Positions 12,603 through 24,084 of a DNA stretch of 64,000 bases are shown here, in pieces. The stretch comes from Trifolium pratense (Eukaryota; Streptophyta; Magnoliopsida; Fabales; Fabaceae). The notes under the pieces are model-generated. The model searched no databases and was not told where the DNA came from. It saw only the letters and a program-made list of their open reading frames with translations. The stretch spans positions 248,001-312,000 of the forward strand of contig NC_060061.1 in NCBI RefSeq assembly GCF_020283565.1. Reading direction: 5' to 3'. The stretch's first letter is position 1. Each line of letters begins with the position of its first letter. A program made the translations under genes and the position numbers.

Positions 12603-13670
12603 GGAGTCTTAGTCTTATAATCGAGAGTTTGATATAACTCAATAGCGAAAACCAGATATCGGCTGGTTCAATAAATCTATAACAAACTCTGATACAATTT
12701 TAAAATTCATTTTCTATCTTACGTCCGGTTTAAGAATCTTAATTCTTAGAATTTAGAGAGTTTGACATAACTCAACTTTAAAAAATTGAATTGTGAGGTG
12801 ATGATTGCCCTCATTTTATAAACACATATCTATACCATCTCACAACCGATATGAGACTTCTTAGCACACCCCTCGTGCCCAATGCTGTTGGACTTGTAGC
12901 GCTGATATAATTCGTAGATGACTCGATCAAAAACCTTATAGTATGCGGCCAAGCGGATGGTGCAGAAGCTAATATCATCTTATAATTGAGTGTTGAACCT
13001 AATTCAACATACAAAAACGACTTATAAGATTAGGGTTGCTCTCATTTTATAAACACATTCAGACCATCTCACAACCGATGTAAGACTTTTTAACACATCC
13101 ACTTGCACCTATCGCTATTGAGCTTAGGGCACGAATATAAATGTTGGATAGCTCGATCAGAAACCTGGTAGCATGTGGGTCAACAAATCGTGTAGAAGCC
13201 TGGAGACATCGTGGAAATGGAGTTTGGAGAGATTGAAAATTTCTCCTTGTCTCTATTATGAATGGTGTTTGGAGCCTGGTATATGTATTAACAACTGATT
13301 TTCTTTGCGGTCTTGGTGTTTTTGGTGTTGTTGTTTTAAGGGCGTGGGTTTTTCTTTTGTTTGGTGGTATGGTGTTTTGTCTCTTGTTTAGAGTTAAAAG
13401 TGTTCCCTGCCTGTTTGTATCTTTCTTCTCTATCCCTCTCTAGGCTCTTCTTGTGCCGAGAGTTGTGGTTAATAAATTTTTGCTTTTCAAAAAAAAAAAA
13501 AAAAAAAAAAAAAAAAACAAATCGTGTAGAAGCTCTGATACTCTCTTAGAATTGAGAGTTGAGTGTAACTCAAACATACAAAACTGATTTGTAAAATAAA
13601 AATGACCCTCACTTTAAAAACACATTCAGACCGTATCGAAGTTAGACTTCTTAACATTAACGTTGAGAAA
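12603..13670. repeat. Degenerate tandem repeat block, period about 225 bp
   Basis: The unit recurs at least three times, marked by TCATTTTATAAACACAT (12813, 13035) and the related CTTTAAAAACACATTCAGACC (about 13606). Each is followed by CAACCGAT-type sequence and GACTTCTTAACAC-like segments, a motif combination I associate with a common legume repeat. The third unit is split by a LINE insertion at 13200-13517; removing it restores the period. Confidence 0.65.
13200..13517 (+). mobile_element. 5'-truncated LINE with a poly(A) tail and 16-bp TSD
   Basis: The inserted 318 bp are flanked by perfect copies of CAAATCGTGTAGAAGC (13184-13199 and 13518-13533). The insert ends in TTAATAAATTTTTGCTTTTC followed by about 28 A's. 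The 5' end is abrupt and no coding domain remains. This is the expected product of target-primed reverse transcription by an L1-type LINE. The intact duplication and long A tail suggest a recent event. Confidence 0.85.
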
Positions 13671-14115
13671 ATGTGATGTACAAATGGTTAATTAATTCAT
13701 TGATATTTTGCAAAGGGATGTTCACATGTAGCACGGGATGAGTATTGAATGGGCTGTTGGGCTTGGGCCAGTACATCTTGGTAGATGTCACTATCTAAAC
13801 CCAGTGTTAATGACAAAAATCTGGTGGTGTTCAGTCTTTGACAGGTGAAGACAGTTATGCATTAACTAAATCTGCTGCTGCCTTCTTCTATTGTCTTGTC
13901 TTCTTTGTGTGAAGAAATGGACCATTGGGTAGAAAAGGGAACCATTTCCATATATATCAAATGATACCTACTTGTGTCCTATAATAAAGAGTGTACTAAG
14001 GTTTTGCCTAAAATTATTAAATGAAAAGATGAATTTTATAATTCTATAAGGATTTAATTTAAAGAGTAAATATGTTTTCACTACTTTTTTTTAAGTAAGT
14101 AGTCAAAGTTTTAGC

Positions 14116-15045
14116 GTGTGTTTGGTTCCGCGTTTCCGCACTCTAAACGCACGTTTGGACCCACAGACGTGATTCTTCTCTTCTTGATGCGTGTTTGGTT
14201 TTCTCTTTTAAAATTGATTTTGTCTCCTAGAATCAATTCTACCAGAAGCAAGAAATCCTAGCTTCTGCGGTGACCCAAAATCAATTCTTCATTTTCCAGT
14301 TTGGATTCTTCCTTTTATTCCTTTATTGCCCTTTATTTCTATTCCTCTTACAATAACTGAATTCATTATTCAGCACCCAAATTGTCAATTTCACTCACTG
14401 CATGTTGCCTCTGCCTTCCAAAATCCACAACAATTTTGCCTTCTGAATAACAATACAAATTTTGTCTTCCTATACTGTGGAAAAATTGATGGGTATATAT
14501 GTTGAGAGGAAAGGGAGATGAGATTTGACAGTGGAGAAGAATAGAAGTGCTATGGAAAGGGGAAGGAGAAATAGTAGAAAGGGAAACTGAATGTGTTGGA
14601 GGTTTCGGAGAAAAGGATAATGATGAATATGGATTTTTTTTGTCAAGTAAATATGTTTTTTTTTACTATGGGATCTGTTTTTTTAATTGTCTCCGTGGGT
14701 TTTGTTTTTAATATTGGACTGAAGTTACCCTTCAAATTTTTTAACAACTTTTTAATTAATATTGTGATTTATTTTATATAAATATATATTACATTATTAG
14801 TTTTCTTATAAAAGTTACATTATTAGTTATGATTTTATATATTTTAAAAGACCCTTTTGGTAATTTACACGTTTAAAAGTAATTTTGATTCAAATTACCC
14901 AAACAACATCATATATTGAGAATCACTTTTGCATTGATATATCCAAACATAAATCAATTCTATTAAACTCACTTTTAACCAAAATCAATTCTATCAAACT
15001 CAATTTTGTCAGAATCAATTCTAGTCACCGCTCAACCAAACACAT
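14116..15045. mobile_element. Larger MITE of the GTTTGGTT/AATTGATTCT family
   Basis: The left end is GTGTGTTTGGTTCCGCG and the right end contains GCTCAACCAAACACATAC. AATTGATTTT/AGAATCAATTC subrepeats line both arms, as in 4885-5195. The interior (about 900 bp) has no significant coding potential. A GTAGTCAAAGTTT sequence occurs outside both ends (about 14099 and 15092) but does not abut them, so it is not a clear target-site duplication. Confidence 0.6.
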
Positions 15046-15433
15046 ACTTACTCTTTAGATTGAATAAGCGAAAAATTCTGAATATTTTAAGTAGTCAAAG
15101 TTTCACTACTTGTGTTCATAACTTTGTTTTAAAAGCAAAATTAAATATTTTAAAGACTATATCACAAATATTATATAAAAAACACTTATTTTTAAAACTT
15201 TTTCTTGATAAAGAGATTAAATACAGAGAGTATCATAAAATATTGGGATCGTCAAAAGAAAATATAAATAAACACTGGGAGTATTAAAAAAAAAAGTATG
15301 ACATAGGATTTTGAGAACAAGTTTTGTGACATTTTGGCATTAAGGATCCTACAGATGGGCCATGGCCCATCTCAGTGCTGATTTCCAAACCTGTGGCCCA
15401 ATTGTCTTGGACTTTTACTTTTCCATCCTTCTT

Positions 15434-15688
15434 GAAAATTTCTCATCCCACTACCCACTTTCTCACCACACCCCTGGAAATTCCATTTTTGCCCTTGGTC
15501 AAAAAATTCGGAACGCGTTTTCCGAATTTTTTAGTTCAAATTTGGAAAAAATTCGGAAAACACATTCCGAAGTTGTTTTTTAAGGCAAAAAAAATTCGGA
15601 AAACGCGTTCCGAATTTTTTGAGCAGGGGCAAAAATGGAATTTCCAGGGGTGTGGTGAGAAAGTGGGTAGGTGAGATGAGAAATTTTC
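15434..15688. mobile_element. Mutator-type foldback MITE, 255 bp
   Basis: Palindromic arms start GAAAATTTCTCATC and end GATGAGAAATTTTC. Flanking 9-mers are ATCCTTCTT (15425-15433) and ATCTTTCTT (15689-15697), eight of nine identical, as expected for a Mutator-superfamily TSD. The centre carries repeated ATTCGGAA...TTCCGAAT palindromes with CGCG cores. Confidence 0.8.
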
Positions 15689-15798
15689 ATCTTTCTTCTG
15701 TATGTGTTAATTTTTTTTCAAATACCTTTAACCAAAAATATACATGCAACACGTGTCTTAATGTATGTTTAAAATGATACTCACTCCGGTTCTTGTTA

Positions 15799-15945
15799 CT
15801 TCCTCCGATTCTTATTATAAAAATAAATTTACTTTTTAGATTCATATAATGTTGGATGTATATAGTCAATAATGTGGACCAAATACATCAAACATTCTAT
15901 GAATCTAAAAAATAAACTTTTTCTTATAATAAAGATCGGAGGGAG
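15799..15945. mobile_element. Stowaway-type MITE
   Basis: Flanked by TA dinucleotides. Ends are CTTCCTCCGATTCTTATTAT and, in reverse complement, CTCCCTCCGATCTTTATTAT. The 147-bp element folds on itself. A second, imperfect hairpin with similar TTCTTATAAT sequence follows directly (about 15948-16078). Confidence 0.85.
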
Positions 15946-16079
15946 TATAAGCAAAAAAACAATTTTTTTAGGTTCACTGAAAAACTGATATATCTAGTCT
16001 TTAATATAGGACAAATACATCCGATTTTTAATGAACCTAAAAAATGATTTTTTTTCTTATAATAGTAATTGAAGGGTGT

Positions 16080-17020
16080 ATCTGTTTGGATTCGTCCAAA
16101 TATATTTTTGTGTGGATGTTCATGGGTTGGGTCCGTATTTGGTTAAGCAAAATATCCTACCCAACCTCATTTATTTGGTTAGCGAGTATGTAAAATAACA
16201 AAAATTGAGGAAAAAACAGTTCTAAGTAGAAAATCTTATAATTTTTTTTTGTCCTCTTCACGCTTTTCTCACTTTCCATGAAACAATCTTGAATGAAACA
16301 TCGTTCGCAAGTTAAAAGTCCGAACCCTTTCTTCACCCCCAAAAAAGTATTTTTGAATGAAACATTGTATGAACAAGTGATTAGAAAATGAAAAAAGATA
16401 TTTCAATTTATAGAATTTTATGGTGTGTATGTGTGTGTGCGCACACATATGTGTGATTGGTCGATATTGTCACAGTCGCTCTAATGGCCAATCAAAATAT
16501 GGTATTGGATGGTGGCTAAATTTGTATAAGGCTCACTAGTTAAAGTGCAAACATAGTTCACACTAAGTAGCACACTATATTTTTTCATAATATTTACATT
16601 CATGAGGGGCGTGAACAGAGGCGGTACCAGGGGTGGGCCACATCCCACCTCCACCCCAATTTTTTTTATAGATAGAATATTAATTCAAATGTATTATCAA
16701 TGATTTTAAGTCGTTTAATATACGTATTTGTATAAATATTAATGAAAATAATAATTGTATAAATATTAATGCAAATATTATTTTATTGTCTATTATTGAT
16801 GATTTTTAAGTCACTCGGTATACGTAGAATATTAATTTAAGTTACACAGTTTAATTTTAAAATAATCAACTTAAACTTTGTCAAAAATAGAGGATAACTA
16901 ATTGGGTTTACAAGATTGGGTAAAATTAGCAATTGAACTAGCATATATAAATATGAAATGATGTAAAAAAATAAGTAACATTTATAGCTGGATAATATAA
17001 CTTGGAAAACAACGTGAATT
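16080..17020. other. Intergenic stretch, no gene
   Basis: Nothing coding is supported. A short segment near 16612-16665 (GGCGGTACCAGGGGTGGGCC) resembles transposon terminal sequence but could not be paired with another end. Confidence 0.4.
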
Positions 17021-17035
17021 GCAATTTTCTTCTTT

Positions 17036-17047
17036 TTTTTTTTGACG
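17036..17047 (-). mobile_element. Poly(A) micro-insertion
   Basis: On the minus strand CGTC plus A's, between AATTTTCTTCTTT (17023-17035) and AATTCCTTCTTTT (17048-17060). The flanks differ at two positions and contain a T run, so this is a weaker example of the class. Confidence 0.4.
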
Positions 17048-17077
17048 AATTCCTTCTTTTATTTTGTAATTAATTAA

Positions 17078-17263
17078 GGGTTATGTTAAACGGTGCATCC
17101 GGTACATTTGTTAAGCATATCAAAAATAGAAATAAAACATAAAGTTAATGTTGATAAAAACAACTTTTTACACTTTCAATGTATTGAATGCACGAATTTC
17201 AAGACAAAATTTCCTTATTTATGTGTTTAACTAATGCACCAGATGTACTATTTAACATTTTCC
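17078..17263. mobile_element. Mutator-type MITE, 186 bp
   Basis: Bounded by perfect 9-bp direct repeats ATTAATTAA (17069-17077 and 17264-17272). Terminal inverted repeats are GGGTTATGTTAAACGG on the left and, in reverse complement, GGAAAATGTTAAATAG on the right. No coding capacity. Confidence 0.75.
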
Positions 17264-17415
17264 ATTAATTAAATATAAGAAACTTAGTAAAAAAAAAACA
17301 TGAGAAACATGCGTAAAAATAAATAAATATAGCTGGATGCCTGGATATATAACTTGGAAACATGAGAAACATGCGTAAAAATAAAAAAAAACTTTGCTTT
17401 TCAAGGAGTGAGCTT

Positions 17416-17440
17416 TTTTACGTCAAAAAAAAAGAAAAAA
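17416..17440 (+). mobile_element. Poly(A) micro-insertion
   Basis: ACGTC followed by an A-rich tract, flanked by GAGTGAGCTT (17406-17415) and GAGTGAGTTT (17441-17450). Confidence 0.4.
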
Positions 17441-17754
17441 GAGTGAGTTTGGCTAATATCGAATGTTCGTTAGATTATAACATTGTTTTTTATGATAGTT
17501 ATTCATCCCAAATTAGAGACATATATAATTTTGATCTATTGGGACACTCCACCTCTAGATTGATTAACTTTGTAATTTTCTTTTGCTTGACTTTTGCCCT
17601 CTTCATCATAAAAAAAATAAATAAATTAAGTACATATCCTTTTTTTTCAAAAATAAAGTACATAACTTGAAAAGGTGGAGGCAACTCTGAAAACCACAAC
17701 CACTACGACAACAGCTATTTTTCTATTATTAGAACTCAACTAGCAGCGACACAC

Positions 17755-18396
17755 ATGGCTGCACTTTTGTGGAGTATATGGAAGCATATATAGAAATTTA
17801 AAGTTTTGGCAAGATGTATCAAAAACAAGTTCCCAAATTGTGGACCGAGCATCTAAGTTGATTGAGGAATGGAACAATGCGCGTAAAGCAGTGCCAAGGC
17901 AGCAACCAGAGGGTACTCGGACTGACAGCAACAACGCTTCTGAATTAAGGTCTATTGACATGTCGACACAAGCTTCTATTCGATGGAGGAAACCGGCAAC
18001 ATAGAGGTATAACTGTAACATTGATGCGTCATTTTCATATCAACGCAATCAAGTGGGCATTGGAATTTGTATCAGCAATGATAAAGGTCTGTTTGTGTTT
18101 GCTAAGTTTATGTGGTTATCACCCATTTGCAATGTGGATATTGGAGAAGCCTTGGGCTTGCTTCATGCAATCAAATGGGTTAGTGAGCTACAAATTGATG
18201 AAGTAGACTTTGCTCTAGATTCAAAGTATGTAGTGGAATGTTTCAATAAGGGGGGACGTGATGTTACGGAATTTGGAGACATTATAGGTGAATGTAAATG
18301 TTATTTTTCATTATATTTTAAAAACTCTTGTGTTGAGTTTTTGATAGAAGACAAACAAATGAGGTAGCTCATGCTTTATCAAGTGTAGTTCTCTAG
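17755..18396 (+). pseudogene. Non-LTR retrotransposon RNase H domain remnant
   Basis: The translated sequence carries the plant LINE-associated RNase H-like domain. NIDASFS holds the first catalytic Asp, DIGEALGLLHAIKWV the Glu and FALDSKYVVECF the second Asp. Upstream is a linker with FWQDVSKTSSQIVDRASKLI, and downstream RRQTNEVAHALSS, the usual end of the domain. The coding is broken: a frame change after SIWKH, a stop just before the first Asp segment, and a frameshift near 18345 ahead of the RRQTNEVAH segment. It is a dead fragment of a LINE pol gene. No reverse transcriptase core is present nearby. Confidence 0.75.
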
Positions 18397-20204
18397 CTAG
18401 CTCTAATATTTTTATTGATGTACCGACATGTATTAATCAATTGATTATGAATGAAATGTTATAAGCATCCTTTATAAAAAAAAACTTGAAAACGTAATAG
18501 AGATCCCATATTTTTTTTAGTGAGATATAATTTTTATTTTCTCTAATTTTTCTAATCTTCTATTATCAAAAAAGGTGGTTTTTTTTTATGCCCAGAATCA
18601 CCTTTATTTCTATCATATATATTTTTATCTGTTTTAATATGAATAAGTGGTATTCACATAAATTATTATTTTTTGTTTGGTGTGATTTTGTCGTCTCAGT
18701 GGAACATTGTATGATCTTCTGGCTACTTGCGGTGTTCTTTTGATTTTTCTTCTTGGTGCAATGTTTGCGTGATTTTTTCGTTCTGTTACGGTATTCGTTT
18801 GATTGGATTTCCAGATCAACTTCAATCAACTATATATGAATTAACAAGTGACTAGTTCGTCAATGATATAGATCCAAATTCATAGGTATTCTAATTACTT
18901 TGATTTTATCACATTATTTATAGGCATGAGTATGCCGTTGTACGTTATATATTAACTTTTATGATGTGAGTTTGTTTGTAGATTCATCATTTTTTATTTT
19001 TTGAGAGGTTGAATTTGTACTTAATATAATGTACTTTTTTTTTTTGGCACATAAATATAATGTATTCTACCAATTTGAATGAAAGAAATGAAAGCTTTTT
19101 TATCTGATTGAAATTATTAAAATTAATTGAACAATAAACGTGCAAAAGCATACTCAATTTGAGATTCATGAAGAGCCACGAGGAATCGAAAGAAAGGACC
19201 AATCCATCCTATCCTAGGTTAACCACCAGGATTGTTACCAGGAAATCACTTTTATGAGGATAATTTAATTATTATATCCACCAATTGTTCAACATTTACA
19301 ATTTTTTTAACATTCATTTTGGGTGTTTTGAAGTCAAACTAAAGCCAAGCCTAGTCTAATTTTAATCCCATCCTAAGTCATCCTAAAGGAGGCATCACTA
19401 ACTCTCAAATTAATAAAGGATGTACCACTCAAATTAATAACAATAACGCTCAGTTTGAAAGAGGGGTTCATATTTTATGCATGGCTTTTGTGCATTTGTG
19501 TATCACAAAACAATGCTTATTATTTTTTGTTACATAAAAGTTAGGGGGAGATAATGATACCCAAATTCATGGCAAAGACCTTAAATTTTTTATTTTTTAT
19601 TTTAAAAAAACTTAGAAACATATTTATATTTACATCTTCTAAGAACAATAGTGAAAATCGAACTTAAAACTTCTCGAATTTGACGATATCCCAATTAAAA
19701 TTACTTTCCAACGAAAAAATCACTGAAAAAAGAGCATATAAAAAAAGTCAATCAAAAACTGAAATAGTCACATCATAAGTTCAAATAAATTCTAAATCAA
19801 CAACCTCATAAGTTACTTTTCCTCTTAAATAACTCGCCATGAGAGAACAAATTTTAAAATGGTGATGCCTAAATTATTCATTGATAATTGGTGGATATTC
19901 ACTTAATAATTAATAATAACGAACCACATAAATTTACATATAATACTTTTAAGTTATAATTAATTTTTAACTAACTTTTATTTCATATACAAATTTATTT
20001 ACGTGACTTGTTATTGGTTGTTAGGTTACCTCAAATTATCAAAAGATAATGCAGAAAAAATCTTTTAAAATATACTTAAAACTATAATTAATTTTTGTTT
20101 ATTAAACTAAATACAAATAATAATTTGAGTGAAATTAATGAAATACTAACACGTTTTGTACGGAAAAAAAGAGAGGTAAGTGATGATTGAAGCTGAATTT
20201 GGTA
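18397..20204. other. Intergenic region without genes
   Basis: AT-rich. Apart from a T-rich micro-insertion candidate at 19034-19053, flanked by AATATAATGTA on both sides, nothing could be assigned. Confidence 0.4.
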
Positions 20205-20335
20205 AGAGAATTACGGTTAAATTTCTTGCAACTGCGATCGGAAGGGGCTAGAACCACTTGATGTCAGAAATTGACTCCCGAAACAAATTAGGTTCAATGA
20301 ACTAGATACTAGTGGGGAAATTATTATTAGGTTCA
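20205..20335 (+). mobile_element. SINE family I copy
   Basis: Shares the sequence series GCAACTGCGATC, GGGGCTAGAACCACTTGATG, then CAGAAATTGACTCCCGAA and a GAACTAGATACTAGTGG tail with copies at 26511-26640 and 27440-27592 and, inverted, at 27225-27345. A partial copy is at about 52270-52348. Confidence 0.6.
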
Positions 20336-20744
20336 GCATTCAAGTCCTGACAAGAAGAACAAACTTACATAATATTGTAATATATTAACTACTAACAATT
20401 TACCTATAAAAAAATGTCATTGTTCGGTGGTGGGGTGTAAGAATCTTGGGCAAGAGAAAGAGTATCTTGCAAGATTCTTGGTAATTCCAACTTTTGAGGG
20501 TGTTTGTTACTGGGGGGATACCATGAAATTGATGTCGACACATACCCAAACACATGGGGGCCGTTGCTTTCATGCCATCTCCTTCTCAGTTCCTCAGTGT
20601 CTCTTCACCATACAAATATTTCCTAATTTGGTATCTTTGAATTTTTGCAAAAACCCCAAGGCACCTGTCACCGATTACAATGCGGATGGACCAACTTACT
20701 AGATTTCTTCTCTCAAAGTATAATACTAATACTTTACGAGGCTA

Positions 20745-21115
20745 ATGCTACGATGAACCACCTTTACAAGTGGTCCACCGTGGACAAGTGATTTATCGAA
20801 TATGAATTTTACGAAATTCACTGTTGGATTGAAAGTTTATATCGTATAGATTATCCATAAATTTTTTAAATTTTTTTGAAAATCATTTGATATGTTATTG
20901 AGACTCATCAAGATTTACGTTATTTAATAAACCGTTAATCTTGATATGTCTCAATAACATATCAAATAATTTTCAATTTTTCTAAATTTTTCTATGGAGG
21001 ATCTATATGATATAAACTTTCAATCCAACGGTAAATTTTGTAAAATTCGTATTCGTTATAATGTTATTCATGACTGATCCACCATGAACCAGTTGATGAA
21101 GTGGTAAATGGTCCA
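20745..21115. repeat. Long foldback element, copy 2
   Basis: The inner arms match copy 1 (11176-11549): GATTGAAAGTTTATATCGTA, then CATTTGATATGTTATTGAGAC on the left with its complement on the right. The outer 50-60 bp of each arm differ from copy 1; here they are GAACCACC/GGTTCATGG-type sequence that is itself inverted between the two ends. Confidence 0.8.
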
Positions 21116-21405
21116 TATTAGAATTTATTGATGGAGTAACATGTATTCCTTTCACCTAAAGAGATGTTAATTTACACTATTATTCTCTCTTATGCAATAT
21201 ACAATGAATATTAGAGAAAAATTAAATGACCATAATAAAAATATAACTTGAGTAATTGTCTAAAAAATATCAAAAAATAATTGTTCAAATAACATTTTGC
21301 TTAGTAAAAAAATTAACATTTCTCATTAAAATAAGATATTAGCATTGGTCAACAAAAAATAATACCAGCAACAGGCCACTATAATAGAAAAAGTAATTAA
21401 TTTGC

Positions 21406-21421
21406 TTTTGTCGAAAAAAAC
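21406..21421 (+). mobile_element. Poly(A) micro-insertion
   Basis: TTTTGTCGAAAAAAAC lies between two perfect copies of TAATTAATTTGC (21394-21405 and 21422-21433). Confidence 0.55.
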
Positions 21422-21479
21422 TAATTAATTTGCCACTTAAAGTTGAATTCCACCTTAATTTGCAAACATGAACTTGGTT

Positions 21480-21496
21480 TTTTTTTCTCTTTGACG
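21480..21496 (-). mobile_element. Poly(A) micro-insertion
   Basis: On the minus strand CGTCAAAGAGAAAAAAA, flanked by AACATGAACTTGGTT and AACATGAACTCGGTT (21465-21479 and 21497-21511; one mismatch). Confidence 0.55.
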
Positions 21497-21877
21497 AACA
21501 TGAACTCGGTTAAAAAGGTGAATTATGCTATTTTCAATATTTTTTTATGAAGAAGCCAAATAAATATATTAATCAGAATAGGCATAAGAAATACCTAGAA
21601 ACAAAGTACAAACAAGAGTTCAATGAATAAAGAATGAAAATTAATTTGCCACAATTCCTATACAGATCTTTGAGCTAGACAACCAAAATTAATCTGTTAC
21701 GATCCCTATAATTTTAAACTCAATTATAAAAAAAAAATAGAAGTTAAAATAAATTTTTTTGGTTACTAAAGACTATAAAAAAATATTTTTGTTTGTTCTT
21801 TTTTTTATTATAAAATTGATTTTTTTACTAAAAATAGTAAAAGTCCACCTTTAACATATTTTAAAATGTCCATATTA

Positions 21878-22022
21878 CTCCATCCGGTCCATAATATAAG
21901 AAAGTTTATTTTTTAGATACATTAAAATATTGATGTATTTAGTCTATGATATGGTCTAGATACATCAATCTTTTAATGTATCTAAGAATTAAACTTTTTC
22001 TTATATTAAGAACCGGAGGGAG
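21878..22022. mobile_element. Stowaway-type MITE
   Basis: 145-bp foldback. Ends are CTCCATCCGGTCCATAATAT and, in reverse complement, CTCCCTCCGGTTCTTAATAT. TA precedes the left end; the right flank reads CA, probably a mutated TA. Confidence 0.8.
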
Positions 22023-22063
22023 CAAAAAATATTAAATATTTTTAAATATTAAAAATCAAATAT

Positions 22064-22192
22064 GTCCCATAAATATAACTCAAATGATAGCTATCAGAGA
22101 CATTATTAAATTGACCGAGGTTCGAACCCCAAATTCCACATTTCTCCACATTTAAATGTGTGAGTCTTGCTATTATGCTACTTGACAAAAAA
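22064..22192 (+). mobile_element. SINE with 13-bp TSD, family IV-like tail
   Basis: Flanked by perfect repeats of AAAAATCAAATAT (22051-22063 and 22193-22205). The body has a B-box GAGGTTCGAACCCC and ends TATGCTACTTGAC plus A's, the tail of family IV. Confidence 0.75.
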
Positions 22193-22655
22193 AAAAATCA
22201 AATATAGCTCCCATCCCATGTGTTTTTTATAAGAAAAAAGTTATTAAATGTTGCTTCAAAATAAAAATAAAAATAAAAATTGAGATTATAAAAACGTAAT
22301 AAAAAATCAAAGATAATAATACCCTACAATTTTGATAATAATGATGATTAGGGAGCCTCGTCAGAGACAATTTGGCAAATAGTTTTGACTCATTCCATTC
22401 CATTCCCTAAGGCAGGCAGCCAACGAACAGAACAGGGGCATGCATGTTTCGTAATACATCTCTTCTTCTCTTTCTTAATTAAGGAAAGAAAGAATCATAG
22501 TTGCCTTATTAACAATTAACAAATTAATCAAATCCAAAATTCAACGAGAACCGAAAATCCCTTCTAATCAAATCCTCACTCATTATTATTATACCAAAAA
22601 TCACTGCATAATTTATTCATTTCCACAAATAAACTATTGACTAACAAACTCTGCC

Positions 22656-22663
22656 TATAAAAA
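22656..22663 (+). promoter_or_regulatory. TATA box of asparaginase gene 1
   Basis: TATAAAAA lies 86 bp before the ATG. It sits in a segment (TGCCTATAAAAACAC) conserved at the same place in gene 2, which supports its use. Confidence 0.65.
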
Positions 22664-22741
22664 CACCAACAAGGTTCTTTCAGTTTTTCATCACTCTCTC
22701 TATCTTTCTCACAAACAAAAACAGAGCGAAAAAAAAACATT

Positions 22742-24084
22742 ATGGCTGGTTGGGCTATTGCTGTTCATGGCGGCGCTGGTGTGGATCCTAACCTCCCACC
22801 ACAACGTCAAGAAGAAGCCAAACAACTTCTTACTCATTGTCTCAATCTCGGTATCTCGGCTCTCCGTTCCGGTGCTTCCGCCGTCGATGTTGTCGAACTC
22901 GTCGTATGTCTTCCCATTCCCTCTCTCCAGATTCATAATCAATCTTATAATGTTACATGCATGGCATGGCCTATTCTTGATATTCGTGTGATTTTTATTT
23001 GATATAATAAAATAAAATCTATGAAAACAAAAATGTTAGAGAGTTGAGATTTGGAATCAATTGTTTGTTAATTAGAGGGTTTTTTTTTTTGTGATAGGTG
23101 AGACAACTAGAGACAGATCCCATTTTCAATTCTGGACGTGGATCTGCTCTTACAGCAAAAGGAACGGTGGAGATGGAGGCTAGTATCATGGATGGTACCA
23201 AGAGAAGATGTGGTGCTGTATCCGGTGTTTCCACTGTGAAAAACCCGGTCTCACTTGCTCGTCTCGTCATGGAAAAATCCCCTCATTCATACCTTGCCTT
23301 CGCCGGTGCAGAAGAATTCGCTAGACAACAGGTTAAATTTTTTATTTGAGACGTGTCAGACATTAAATTAAATATTTTAATTTTTAATTAAAATATTTGT
23401 TGTTTTGTTTTTGTTAGGGTGTGGAGGTTGTGGACAATGAATACTTCATCACTCCTGACAATGTTGGTATGCTGAAGCTTGCAAAGGAAGCAAATACAAT
23501 TATGGTGAAAATTCTATTAAATATTTACTAATATAATTAAAATATGGATTATATATGATATTTTTATTAACGAATGTGTTTAATTGACGTTAATGCAGTT
23601 TGATTATCGAATTCCAACTGAAAAGTGTGCCGGACTGGAGAGTCCGGTGAAAATGAACGGTCTACCAATAAGTGTTTATGCACCGGAGACCGTTGGATGT
23701 GTGGTTGTGGACAGCGAAGGAAGATGCGCTGCTGCTACATCAACCGGTGGGCTAATGAACAAAATGAGTGGTCGAATTGGTGATTCGCCACTCATTGGTG
23801 CTGGAACTTATGCATGTGAAGTGTGTGGAGTTTCTTGCACCGGTGAAGGTGAAGCTATCATTCGCGGCACTCTTGCGCGCGAAGTGGCAGCAGTTATGGA
23901 GTACAAAGATTTGGGCCTTCAAGAAGCTGTGGACTTTGTTATCAAACATCGTCTTGATGAAGGGTTTGCTGGTCTTATTGCTGTGTCTAATAAGGGTGAA
24001 GTGGCTTATGGATTTAATTGTAATGGAATGTTTAGGGGCTGTGCTACTGAGAATGGGTTCATGGAGGTGGGAATTTGGGAATGA
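22742..24084 (+). CDS. L-asparaginase / isoaspartyl peptidase, copy 1, four exons
   Basis: Plant-type Ntn hydrolase that hydrolyses L-asparagine to aspartate and ammonia and cleaves isoaspartyl dipeptides; family knowledge says it self-cleaves into alpha and beta subunits. Exons are 22742-22903, 23098-23331, 23418-23504 and 23599-24084 (54+78+29+161 codons, 322 aa), with GT-AG introns. The N-terminus holds [10 protein letters not shown], exon 2 NSGRGSALT, and exon 4 [11 protein letters not shown], whose Thr is the autocatalytic nucleophile, then [23 protein letters not shown] and [10 protein letters not shown]. The C-terminal half matches the potassium-independent (ASPGA1-like) type rather than the potassium-dependent one. 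Compared with copy 2, IAGYEK is replaced by TEK in the linker before the cleavage site, shortening this protein by three residues. Otherwise the two copies are very similar. It is complete and probably expressed. Confidence 0.93.

Noticed and set aside
14099..15110. GTAGTCAAAGTTT on both sides of the MITE as its target duplication
   Set aside because: The two copies do not adjoin the element termini; the distances are unequal.
20427..20702. A 91-residue open frame with mixed composition
   Set aside because: No family resemblance, no splice or promoter context, and it borders a SINE.
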